Below, piece after piece: positions 1 to 8,529 of a DNA stretch of 37,682 nt; within the stretch, counting starts at the first letter, position 1; the number at the start of each line of letters is the position of its first letter. This DNA is from Chitinophagaceae bacterium (GTDB lineage: Bacteria > Bacteroidota > Bacteroidia > Chitinophagales > Chitinophagaceae). The DNA is taken from assembly GCA_025451655.1 (NCBI GenBank), contig JANWKA010000048.1, positions 1 through 37,682 of the forward strand. The letters run 5' to 3'. Under the pieces are notes generated by a model. That model was not told the DNA's origin. It did not search any database and was given only the letters and a program-made list of their open reading frames with translations. The position numbers were made by a program, and so were the translations under genes.

Positions 1-1321
1 GGCGGACCTGCTGGAATATGATCACCGTACAAATGATCAGAATGGTGGAAACGCAAAACTGGATAATCACGAGCCCCTTGCGGATCAAGCCGGCGTTCGG
101 GCTCAGGCGAACCCCTTTCAAAACCTTTACGGGACGAAAGGAGGACAGGTAGAAAGCCGGGTAGCTTCCGGCAGCCAGGCCGGATATCAACGCGATGGCA
201 AACAGCCCCGCCAGGTGGGGCAGGTAATTGAGCCGGAGCCCGAGGGCCCTTCCGGTCAACTGGTTAAAAGCAGGCAACAGGAGCCAAACGATCAGGATGG
301 CGATTCCCAGGGAAAGGAAGGACATGACCATGGCCTCCAGGATGAACTGCCAGATCAGCTTCCCCCGGCCGGAACCCAGGGTTTTGCGAATCCCCACCTC
401 CCTGGCCCGGTATTCTGACCGGGCAGTTGCCAGGTTCATAAAATTGATGCAGGCAATGATCAGGATGATCCACCCGATCAGGGTGAACAGGCGGACATAT
501 TTGATCTGGCCCCCTGCAGATTTACCATTCTCAAAATGATCATAGAGGTGCCAGGAACTCATCGGGAAGAGAAAAATTTTGGCCTCCGCGGTGGCATCCT
601 TGGTCTGGATGAATCCATAAATCCTGGGGTTGATCCGGGCAGGGTCCACCCGGTCCTTCAGCTCCACATAGGTCAGGATTCCGTTATTCCCCCATTGGTA
701 AAGCCAGGGATTTTTTTTCATGTGATTCTCAAAGGGAATGAACCAATCCCCGCTCATGCTGCTGTTCACGGGAAGGTCCCGGATTACTCCGGAGACCATA
801 TAGGCATCGCCGTTATCCACCTGAAGTACTTTCCCCAAAGCGCTGGCTTTTCCGAAGAAGCGGGCGGCCATGCTTTGGGAGATGACGACAGAATGGATCC
901 CTGAAAAGGCTCTGGAAGGACTTCCCTCTGCAAAGGGCCAGGCCAGCATGGGGAAAAAGGAGGAATCCACATAATTTCCCTTTTCAAATATGGCTTTGTG
1001 ACCCAGGGTGAAAAGGGATTGTTGCTCCCAGGAAGACCGGACCGTTCTGAGAATTCCGGGAATTTGGGCCTGGAGTGCGGGACCCAAAATCCCGGGGGTG
1101 GCTCCGAAGGTAAAAGTATGTCCGCTATAGGTCTGGTTGTCCATTACCACATAGATCCGGTTCCGTTGAGCGAACTGGTGGTTGAAGGAAACTTCGGATT
1201 CCACCCAGAGCAGGATGAGGATAAAGCAAGCCACCCCGATGGCGAGCCCGACCAGGTTGACCAGACTGTAAGCCCCGTTTTTCCGGATATTTCTCCAGGT
1301 GACCCGAAAAAAATGTTTCAT
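1..1321 (-). CDS. MacB/FtsX-like ABC transporter permease, partial (C-terminus beyond left edge)
   Basis: Minus-strand translation from the ATG at 1321 reads MKHFFRVTWRNIRKNGAYSLVNLVGLAIGVACFILILLWVESE... and continues through ...ATARSEYRAREVGIRKTLGSGRGKLIWQFILEAMVMSFLSL..., typical MacB_PCD/FtsX. It is open to base 1. The ORF track omits it because it has no stop in the window. Confidence 0.9.
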   Translation of the reverse strand, partial: MKHFFRVTWRNIRKNGAYSLVNLVGLAIGVACFILILLWVESEVSFNHQFAQRNRIYVVMDNQTYSGHTFTFGATPGILGPALQAQIPGILRTVRSSWEQQSLFTLGHKAIFEKGNYVDSSFFPMLAWPFAEGSPSRAFSGIHSVVISQSMAARFFGKASALGKVLQVDNGDAYMVSGVIRDLPVNSSMSGDWFIPFENHMKKNPWLYQWGNNGILTYVELKDRVDPARINPRIYGFIQTKDATAEAKIFLFPMSSWHLYDHFENGKSAGGQIKYVRLFTLIGWIILIIACINFMNLATARSEYRAREVGIRKTLGSGRGKLIWQFILEAMVMSFLSLGIAILIVWLLLPAFNQLTGRALGLRLNYLPHLAGLFAIALISGLAAGSYPAFYLSSFRPVKVLKGVRLSPNAGLIRKGLVIIQFCVSTILIICTVIIFQQVR

Positions 1322-1539
1322 AATCAATCTGAAGTTTGAATAATTTTTAAACCCGGGAGCAAGGGTTATTGCGATCGGTCCTGGGTGGCCCCGGTGAACC
1401 CGGAAAGCCGGATTCCCGTGGAATCCCCGGCCAGGGACCTGCATTTGGTCGCAATCCGGGCTGGCTGGCACCAGCAATGGAGGATCCTGGCTGAAGAGGA
1501 CCGCTGATCACCGGTGGCCCGCCATTTAGATTGACCCGG

Positions 1540-2226
1540 TCAAACCAAAATATTTTCCGTAACCGTCTGGCCGTCCAGCATCCGGATGATCCGGTGGCTG
1601 AACCGGGAGTCGTGTTCGCTATGGGTCACCATAACGATCGTGGTGCCCTGTTCATTGAGGTCGGTGAGCAATTGCATCACCTCGTTTCCGTTGGTGGAAT
1701 CCAGATTTCCGGTGGGCTCATCCGCAAGGATCAGCTTGGGATGGTTGACCACTGCCCGCGCCACGGCGACACGTTGCTGCTGGCCGCCGGAGAGTTGCTG
1801 CGGGTAATGGTTGCGCCGGTGCATGATCTGCATTTTATCCAGGACTTGCTCGACCCTGGTTTTGCGTTCGCCGGATTTCACCCCGGTATAGATCAGGGGA
1901 AGCTCCACATTTTCGAAAACGGTAAGTTCATCGATCAGGTTGAAACTCTGGAACACGAACCCGATGTTATGCTTGCGCAGGTTGGCTCGCTTGCGCTCAT
2001 TAAAATGGGCCACTTCGGTACCGTTGAAAAGGAAGCTTCCTTCATCGGGGTCATCCAGGAGCCCCAGGATATTGAGCAGGGTGGATTTACCGCAACCGGA
2101 TGGGCCCATGACCGCCACGAATTCCCCTTCGGCAACTTCAATGGACAGCTTGTTCAGGGCTACCGTTTCCACTTCCTCGGTACGGTAGATTTTTTCGAGG
2201 TTGGTGATTTTGATCATATTTTGCAT
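1540..2226 (-). CDS. ABC transporter ATP-binding protein (LolD/MacB-type)
   Basis: 228 aa with Walker A GPSGCGKST, signature LSGGQQQRVAVARA and Walker B LILADEPTGNLD. Confidence 0.96.
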   Translation of the reverse strand: MQNMIKITNLEKIYRTEEVETVALNKLSIEVAEGEFVAVMGPSGCGKSTLLNILGLLDDPDEGSFLFNGTEVAHFNERKRANLRKHNIGFVFQSFNLIDELTVFENVELPLIYTGVKSGERKTRVEQVLDKMQIMHRRNHYPQQLSGGQQQRVAVARAVVNHPKLILADEPTGNLDSTNGNEVMQLLTDLNEQGTTIVMVTHSEHDSRFSHRIIRMLDGQTVTENILV

Positions 2227-2268
2227 ATCAGATCCTTTTAAAAATTATCGGTTAAAAACTGGTTTTAT

Positions 2269-3519
2269 TCATTTCAGAACCAGGGTCTGGACGTTGCCGT
2301 AGGTATCATAGCTGGAGGTGATCACCTTGTCCCCTGGATTCAACCCGGAAAGCACCTCATAATAGTCCGGGTTCATGCTACCCAGCTGGATGTTCACCCG
2401 GTATGCTGTTTTGCCATCCCTGCTCAGTTTGAAGATCCAATTTCCCCCGGTCTGTTCGAAAAAGCCACCCCTGGGCAGCAGGATCGCCTGTTTGGGATCG
2501 CTCAGGGCCAGAAGGACCTGGAGGGTTTGTCCCCTGCGCAGGCCACCCGGGGTCTTTCCCACGAAGGCCATGTCCACCTTGAACCTCGCATCGGTCACCT
2601 GGGTATAAACCTTTTTGATTTTCAGGTTGTAAGTGGAATCGCCAAAGGTGAAGGTGCCTGTAAGACCATCAAAAATGCGATCGATATAATGTTCATCCGG
2701 CTCGACCTGAACCTTGAACCCGTTCACCATGTCGATCTGGCCCAGCCTTTCCCCTTTGTTCTTGTTTTCCCCCACCTCAGCGTCCAGGGAAGTCAGTTCT
2801 CCATCCGCCGGAGCCCGGACTATCAGTTCTCCCACTTCCTGGCGCATCAGGTCCAGGGATTTTTGGGACCCCTGGTAGGATTGTTTTGCCTGGGTCAACT
2901 GTTGTTCCTGGCTCAGGGAATCCTCGGCCAGCACCTGTTCCATCAGCTTCTTTTTATGTTGCTGGTATTCATACAGGTTTTTTGCGGACTGGTATTCCTG
3001 GTAGCCGATTGCCTTTTCTGAATAAAGATGCTGGTCCAGGTTATACACCCTGGTCGCCTCAACCAGGTTGTTTTCCGCATCGGCGAGGGCATTCTGGTTG
3101 GTGATCATATTCTGCTGGGCAGCATTTCGGGCGATTTCCATCTGGGTCAGGAGGTTGAAAACCGCAGTTTGCTGGTTGATCAGCTGGAGTTCCAGTTCCG
3201 TATTGGACAGGCGGATAATGGGATCCCCTTCTTTCATCATCGCTCCGTCCTCCACATATTTTTCCTCCACCCTCCCCCCCTCCTGGGCGTCCAGGTAAAT
3301 AGTGGTCAGAGGAAGCACCACCCCGTTGACTACGATGGATTCCTGAAAACTCCCCCTGGTCACATCACTTACGGTAATGCGGTCCAGGTTGACATCCAGC
3401 TTGGATCCCCCGGAGGTATAATAAATGCTGGCTGCGATCAGCAACGCAATTCCCAGGATCCCTCCAATCGTCAGAAGACGCTTGGTGGACCATCTTTTCT
3501 TCGGTATGGCTCTATCCAC
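2269..3519 (-). CDS. HlyD/RND-type efflux periplasmic adaptor subunit
   Basis: 416 aa with an N-terminal TM helix, a coiled coil and a lipoyl-like segment (ELIVRAPADGELTSLDAEVGE). It is co-directional with the ABC genes. Confidence 0.92.
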   Translation of the reverse strand: MDRAIPKKRWSTKRLLTIGGILGIALLIAASIYYTSGGSKLDVNLDRITVSDVTRGSFQESIVVNGVVLPLTTIYLDAQEGGRVEEKYVEDGAMMKEGDPIIRLSNTELELQLINQQTAVFNLLTQMEIARNAAQQNMITNQNALADAENNLVEATRVYNLDQHLYSEKAIGYQEYQSAKNLYEYQQHKKKLMEQVLAEDSLSQEQQLTQAKQSYQGSQKSLDLMRQEVGELIVRAPADGELTSLDAEVGENKNKGERLGQIDMVNGFKVQVEPDEHYIDRIFDGLTGTFTFGDSTYNLKIKKVYTQVTDARFKVDMAFVGKTPGGLRRGQTLQVLLALSDPKQAILLPRGGFFEQTGGNWIFKLSRDGKTAYRVNIQLGSMNPDYYEVLSGLNPGDKVITSSYDTYGNVQTLVLK

Positions 3520-3633
3520 AATTTCGATTTTCCCGGTAAAGGACGAATGATTTGGACAATGGTTACAGCAAATATATGCCAGAATATAACTTACTGATTA
3601 ACAAATTATTATGATTATAGAAACGAGCCCAAT

Positions 3634-3666
3634 TGTCCGTAACCGGACACCCTTTGTCCGGTTACG
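3634..3666. promoter_or_regulatory. Candidate upstream activator binding sites between efflux operon and regulator (tandem TGTCCG sites forming a perfect 12-bp dyad)
   Basis: CGTAACCGGACA (3638-3649)-CCCTT-TGTCCGGTTACG (3655-3666) is a perfect inverted repeat. TGTCCG-TAAC-CGGACA (3634-3649) is itself a dyad. The two TGTCCG starts are 21 bp apart. Confidence 0.6.
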
Positions 3667-3790
3667 ATACAGGGGTCCGGGCCGCAGGAAACGGCCCGGA
3701 ACTTTCGACTGCCGGGCTTTGCGGGGGCTCCGGAGGGTCCCTGGGTTCTGATAATAATGGTATCATTGCAGCAGGTATTCCCCTACTTCT

Positions 3791-5149
3791 ATGCAATTAA
3801 AACAGGCCAGCCTGCTTGTAATTGACGATGATCCGGATGTGCTCACCGCGGTCAAACTGCTGCTCAAAACGGAAACCCGGGAAGTTGTGACGGAGAAAAA
3901 ACCGGAGCAGATCCGGAACCTGATTTCCTCCCGCCATTTTGACCTGATCCTGCTGGACATGAATTTCGACAGCTCGATCAACACTGGTAATGAAGGGTTA
4001 TACTGGCTGAAAAGAATCCGGGAATGGGATGCCGATATCACCGTGGTGATGATTACCGCCTACGGGGATATCAACCTTGCTGTTCGTTCCGTCAAGGAGG
4101 GTGCAGCTGATTTCATCGTAAAGCCCTGGCATAACGAGCGGCTTCTGGAAACCGTAAGCGAATCCCTTCGCCGTAAATCCTCCGCCAAGAACCCTGGCCA
4201 GCCCCTTTCGCCACGGTTGTCCTCACCCCGGGAGTTGCTCGGCGAATCCGAGGCCATGAACGAGATCTTCTACCGGATCGAGAAGGTCGCCGTAACAGAA
4301 GCCAATATCCTGATCCTGGGAGAAAACGGGACTGGGAAAGACCTGATCGCCAAGGCGATTCACCAGCAATCCCTCCGGTCCGGTAAACCCTTCGTCAAGG
4401 TGGATATCGGGGCGCTGACTGAAAGCATTTTTGAAAGTGAGCTGTTCGGGCATAAGAAAGGAGCTTTCACCGATGCCGGGGTGGACCGGGAGGGAAGGTT
4501 CGAAACAGCAACGGGGGGAACCCTTTTTTTAGACGAAATTGGAAATATTTCCCTGCAGCAGCAGGCCAAACTGCTCAGCGCCCTTCAAAACCGCCAGATC
4601 AACCGCCTGGGCTCCAATGAAGCCATTCCCATCGATATCCGCCTGATCTGCGCCACCAATGTCCGCCTGGAAGAACTGAGCAATGAAAAACGGTTCCGCA
4701 AAGACCTGATATACCGGATCAATACCGTGGAGATCAATGTACCGCCCCTGCGCAAGCGGGGCGATGACATCCTTTTGCTCGCCCGGCATTTTGCAAGGCT
4801 TTATGGTGAAAAATACCTCAAACCAAACGTTTTCCTGGAGGAGTCCGCATTGGATAAGCTCATGCAATACCATTATCCGGGAAATGTCCGGGAACTTCAA
4901 TACACCATGGAGCGGGCCATTATCATGGCCGAAAAACAGGGCCTGACCTCAGAGGACATTATCTTTTCACCAATCGAAACAGCCCGGAACCCCGATGATC
5001 CGCCGGTGGAAACCAAATTGAGCACCATTGAGCGCAATACCATCCTCAAGGTGATCGAAAAGAACCATGGCAACATCACCCAGGCGGCCCGGGAACTCGG
5101 CCTTACCAGGACCGCCCTGTACCGGCGGCTGAGCAAATATGAAATCTAA
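3791..5149 (+). CDS. Sigma-54-interacting (NtrC-family) response regulator
   Basis: 452 aa with a receiver domain (IDDDPDVL, LILLDMNF, KPW), an AAA+ domain (GENGTGKDLIAKAIH, GGTLFLDEIGN, GNVRELQ) and a C-terminal Fis-type HTH (GNITQAARELGLTRTALYRRL). Confidence 0.96.
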   Translation: MQLKQASLLVIDDDPDVLTAVKLLLKTETREVVTEKKPEQIRNLISSRHFDLILLDMNFDSSINTGNEGLYWLKRIREWDADITVVMITAYGDINLAVRSVKEGAADFIVKPWHNERLLETVSESLRRKSSAKNPGQPLSPRLSSPRELLGESEAMNEIFYRIEKVAVTEANILILGENGTGKDLIAKAIHQQSLRSGKPFVKVDIGALTESIFESELFGHKKGAFTDAGVDREGRFETATGGTLFLDEIGNISLQQQAKLLSALQNRQINRLGSNEAIPIDIRLICATNVRLEELSNEKRFRKDLIYRINTVEINVPPLRKRGDDILLLARHFARLYGEKYLKPNVFLEESALDKLMQYHYPGNVRELQYTMERAIIMAEKQGLTSEDIIFSPIETARNPDDPPVETKLSTIERNTILKVIEKNHGNITQAARELGLTRTALYRRLSKYEI

Positions 5150-6473
5150 TCGCTTTGACTGGAGCATCCTGGTCAGGGTGGTTCTCCTGTTTATCACGCT
5201 GCTGGGCCTATCCCTGCTGTTGGTGGAAGGGCCCCGAATTTTCCTGCTCCTGATCATACCCGTAGTGATTCTTCAGCTGGTCAATTTCTACCAGTTCCAT
5301 ATCAAGGCCCAGCAGGAAGTGGAACAGTTTGTGGAATCCATTCATTACCGGGATTTCTCCCGTTATTTCAGCGTCAGAAGGGCTCCCCTCGAACTCAGGT
5401 CACTCCGCCAGGGCTTCAACGAGATCAACACCACCTTCAAGGTAATCAGCCGGGAAAAAGAAACCCAATACCAGTATCTCCAGAAAATCCTCGAGCTGGT
5501 GGATACCGGCATCATTTCCTATGAGACGGAGGATGGGGTGATTGCCTGGATGAATGACTCCTTTAAAAGAATGCTGGGGATCCCCTACCTGAAAAACATT
5601 CATTCCCTGAAAAAAAGGGACGAAAACCTTTATAACCAGGTCCTCTCCATGAAATCCGGTGAAGGAAGGATCGTTCCCGTCATCCGGGAAAAGGTTCCTT
5701 TCAAGGCATTCCTGACGTCTACCCTTTTCCAGACCGATGGAAAGGTTTACAAGCTCATCGCCTTCCAGAATGTGGACGAAGCCCTGGATGAAACCGAATC
5801 TCAGGCCTGGCAGAAACTGCTCAGTGTGATGACCCACGAGATTATGAACTCGGTTGCCCCGATTTCCTCCCTTGCGGAGACCCTTAAAAAAAGGCTCGTG
5901 GAAGGGACTGCAACCGGGGGTGCCAACCTGGACGACCTGGAACTGGGCATCACCACCATCCAGCGCAGGAGCGAGGGTCTGTTGAAGTTCGCGGAGACCT
6001 ACCGGAACCTGAACAAGATCGCCCAGCCCAGGCTCAGCGCCGTGCTGGTCAGGGACCTGTTCGAGCACCTCCACCAGCTCATGCAGCCGACCCTGGAACA
6101 GAAACATATTGAAATGGAAATCGTGCTGAAGGATCCCTCCCAGATCCTCCAGATCGATACCAACCTGGTGGAACAGGTACTGATCAACCTGATCATTAAC
6201 GCCATGGACGCCGTAAAGGACCGTACCGGGCCCCGGATCATCCTGTCTGCAGGTTATGGCCCTTCCAACAAACCCGTGATCGGGGTGGCCGATAACGGCG
6301 CCGGGATGTCCAGGGAAGTCCAGGAAAAGATTTTCATCCCCTTCTTCAGCACGAAAAAGACCGGAAGCGGAATTGGCCTCAGCCTTTGTAAACAGATCAT
6401 GTTGCTCCACCGGGGCAATATCCAGGTTCAAACCATCGAGGGTGAAGGGTCCTCCTTCAAGCTCCAGTTTTGA
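5139..6473 (+). CDS. Sensor histidine kinase (NtrY/PAS-type)
   Basis: 444 aa with two N-terminal TM segments, H-box SVMTHEIMNSVAPISSL, N-box NLIINAMDAV and G-boxes VADNGAGM / TKKTGSGIGLSLCKQI. It overlaps the upstream regulator by 11 bp. Confidence 0.95.
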   Translation: MKSNRFDWSILVRVVLLFITLLGLSLLLVEGPRIFLLLIIPVVILQLVNFYQFHIKAQQEVEQFVESIHYRDFSRYFSVRRAPLELRSLRQGFNEINTTFKVISREKETQYQYLQKILELVDTGIISYETEDGVIAWMNDSFKRMLGIPYLKNIHSLKKRDENLYNQVLSMKSGEGRIVPVIREKVPFKAFLTSTLFQTDGKVYKLIAFQNVDEALDETESQAWQKLLSVMTHEIMNSVAPISSLAETLKKRLVEGTATGGANLDDLELGITTIQRRSEGLLKFAETYRNLNKIAQPRLSAVLVRDLFEHLHQLMQPTLEQKHIEMEIVLKDPSQILQIDTNLVEQVLINLIINAMDAVKDRTGPRIILSAGYGPSNKPVIGVADNGAGMSREVQEKIFIPFFSTKKTGSGIGLSLCKQIMLLHRGNIQVQTIEGEGSSFKLQF

Positions 6474-6556
6474 ACCTCCGATTTAACAATTTTTTGCCAA
6501 TCTCCCTCACCTATTTCCATTAGCTTTAATTTGAATTTTTTTCTCATCCAGCGTTT

Positions 6557-7363
6557 ATGATGAAATGCTACCCTTTTATCCTAACCCCCCTGGTTTTGCT
6601 CCTTCTGGCAGGCTGCGGAGTTCCCCACAGTTTTTACGGAAGCCCTGTATTCGGACAGACTGCTCCCTATACCGCCAAACCACTTCTGAGCGATTCAGTC
6701 CATTCCGCCTTTTATTCCAGTCTTGGTTTTTCTTCCGGTTCGGCCAATGTCAATGGCCAGGATCCTACCACCACAGGCCAGCTCAGGTTGTACCATGATA
6801 ACCAGTACGGCCAGTTTCATTTTTTTTACGGGGCTGATCTTGATTTGGGCAATTACGGCATCGGGTATTACCAGGACACCGGTTCTGCAATCATCAGTTC
6901 CAACCGCTTTTTCGGCAACCTGGGAATTTCGGGGGGGACGGATTTCACGCTGCCCATTGGGAAAAGCGAATGGAGGATGATCGGTGTGGACCTGTCCCTG
7001 AACCGGGAATTCGGAAGCTATCTGGGGTTCCGCAAGAACCAGGCTGCAAGCAGCGACACTGCGGTATTTAAAAACTCCTTTTTGGGTACCCTAGACCTAT
7101 CCTCGGAATGGGCTTTTCATACCCGCCATGGAGAAATCGGATTTAAATACCTTTTCGGCACCTACCTCGGCAACCAGGCTTTCCTGAAAAACTTCTTGCT
7201 GGAGGAGCCAACTGGCCTGTTTCATTCCTATTACAATTTTTATCAGTTCAGTTTCCATGTCACGTTCAAGCAATGGACAGGGTTTATCATAGGACAGGTT
7301 GGATCCTGGGAATCCAACTCCCAGTTAGGCCTGATTTACCGGTTCCGGTTGCGCAGCAGGTGA
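6557..7363 (+). CDS. Hypothetical lipoprotein
   Basis: 268 aa with a signal peptide and lipobox LLLLAGC. The body is rich in Y, G and F (beta-strand-like). Confidence 0.75.
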   Translation: MMKCYPFILTPLVLLLLAGCGVPHSFYGSPVFGQTAPYTAKPLLSDSVHSAFYSSLGFSSGSANVNGQDPTTTGQLRLYHDNQYGQFHFFYGADLDLGNYGIGYYQDTGSAIISSNRFFGNLGISGGTDFTLPIGKSEWRMIGVDLSLNREFGSYLGFRKNQAASSDTAVFKNSFLGTLDLSSEWAFHTRHGEIGFKYLFGTYLGNQAFLKNFLLEEPTGLFHSYYNFYQFSFHVTFKQWTGFIIGQVGSWESNSQLGLIYRFRLRSR

Positions 7364-7467
7364 TGCGGGGAGCAGTCAATAATCAAAAAGGTCCCCGGAT
7401 TCCTTTACCGAATTGCATTCAAAATGCAACCTGGTTGGATACTTTGGGGTTGTTTTAAACCACAATT

Positions 7468-8526
7468 ATGGAAAAAATCATCCGGACCGGCCTCATCGGT
7501 TTCGGGGTTTCCGGGCAGGTCTTCCATGCCCCCTTCCTGACCACCCTGGAGGGATACCGGCTGGATGCCATTGTCCAACGCCATGACCAGACTGCTTCCC
7601 GGGCTTACCCGGGAATTTCCGTCCGAAAATCCCCGGAAGAAGTCTGGAAAGATCCCCAAATCGACCTCGTGGTGATCACGGTCCCAACCTCGGGCCATTA
7701 CTCCCTGGCCCTGAATGCGCTGCGGGCCAAAAAACATGTGGTCCTGGAAAAGCCGATTACGGTGACCTCCCGTGAGGCCCTGGACCTGATCCGGGTGGCC
7801 CGGGAAATGGGAGTGGTGCTCAGCCCCTATCACAACCGGCGATATACCGGTGATTTCAGGACGATCCGGACCATACTGAAAAAAGGCTCACTGGGCCGGA
7901 TCGTGGAATTCGAAGCCCATTATGACCGGTTTCGCCCCGGGTTGCGTCCCGGTGCCTGGCGGGAGCAGGCCCTTCCCGGCAGCGGCATCCTCTATGATCT
8001 TGGCGCCCACCTGATCGACCAGGCCCTGGTCCTGTTCGGTGCTCCCGGCCAGATCAGCTCCAGCCTCAGGATCCAGCGCCCAGGGGCCGGCGCAACGGAT
8101 TACTTTGATCTGCGTCTCGATTACCCGGATCTCCCCATCCGGCTGAAATCCGGAATGCTGGTCCTGGAACAGGGACCCCGGTATATGGTCCACGGAGACC
8201 ATGGTTCATTTGTAAAATATGGCGAAGATCCTCAGGAAGCCTTGCTCCGCAGCGGAGTCTCGCCGGCTGGAAAGGATTGGGGAATGGAATCAAAAGAATT
8301 CTGGGGTATCCTCCATACGGTCCAGGGGGACCAGCAGCAGCGGGAAGCCTGTCCTACCCTTGCGGGAAACTTCGGGGATTATTACCGGGACCTTCATGAA
8401 ACCATCACCGCGGGAAAACCGCTCCAGGTGCGTCCCGAGGACGGATACAATACCATCCGGGTGATCGAGCTGGCCATGGAGAGTCACCGGTTGGGAAAAA
8501 CCCTGGATTGCACGGGGCTCCTGTAG
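7468..8526 (+). CDS. Gfo/Idh/MocA-family oxidoreductase
   Basis: 352 aa with Rossmann start GLIGFGVSGQVFHAPFL, the EKPITV motif and C-terminal domain GAHLIDQALVLFG. Confidence 0.95.
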   Translation: MEKIIRTGLIGFGVSGQVFHAPFLTTLEGYRLDAIVQRHDQTASRAYPGISVRKSPEEVWKDPQIDLVVITVPTSGHYSLALNALRAKKHVVLEKPITVTSREALDLIRVAREMGVVLSPYHNRRYTGDFRTIRTILKKGSLGRIVEFEAHYDRFRPGLRPGAWREQALPGSGILYDLGAHLIDQALVLFGAPGQISSSLRIQRPGAGATDYFDLRLDYPDLPIRLKSGMLVLEQGPRYMVHGDHGSFVKYGEDPQEALLRSGVSPAGKDWGMESKEFWGILHTVQGDQQQREACPTLAGNFGDYYRDLHETITAGKPLQVRPEDGYNTIRVIELAMESHRLGKTLDCTGLL

Positions 8527-8529
8527 GGT

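Noticed and set aside
1531-2241. 236-aa plus-strand ORF over the ABC ATPase
   Set aside because: Shadow ORF. The minus strand carries Walker A/B and the signature motif.
5400-6431. 343-aa minus-strand ORF antisense to the histidine kinase
   Set aside because: Shadow ORF produced by codon bias, with no motifs.
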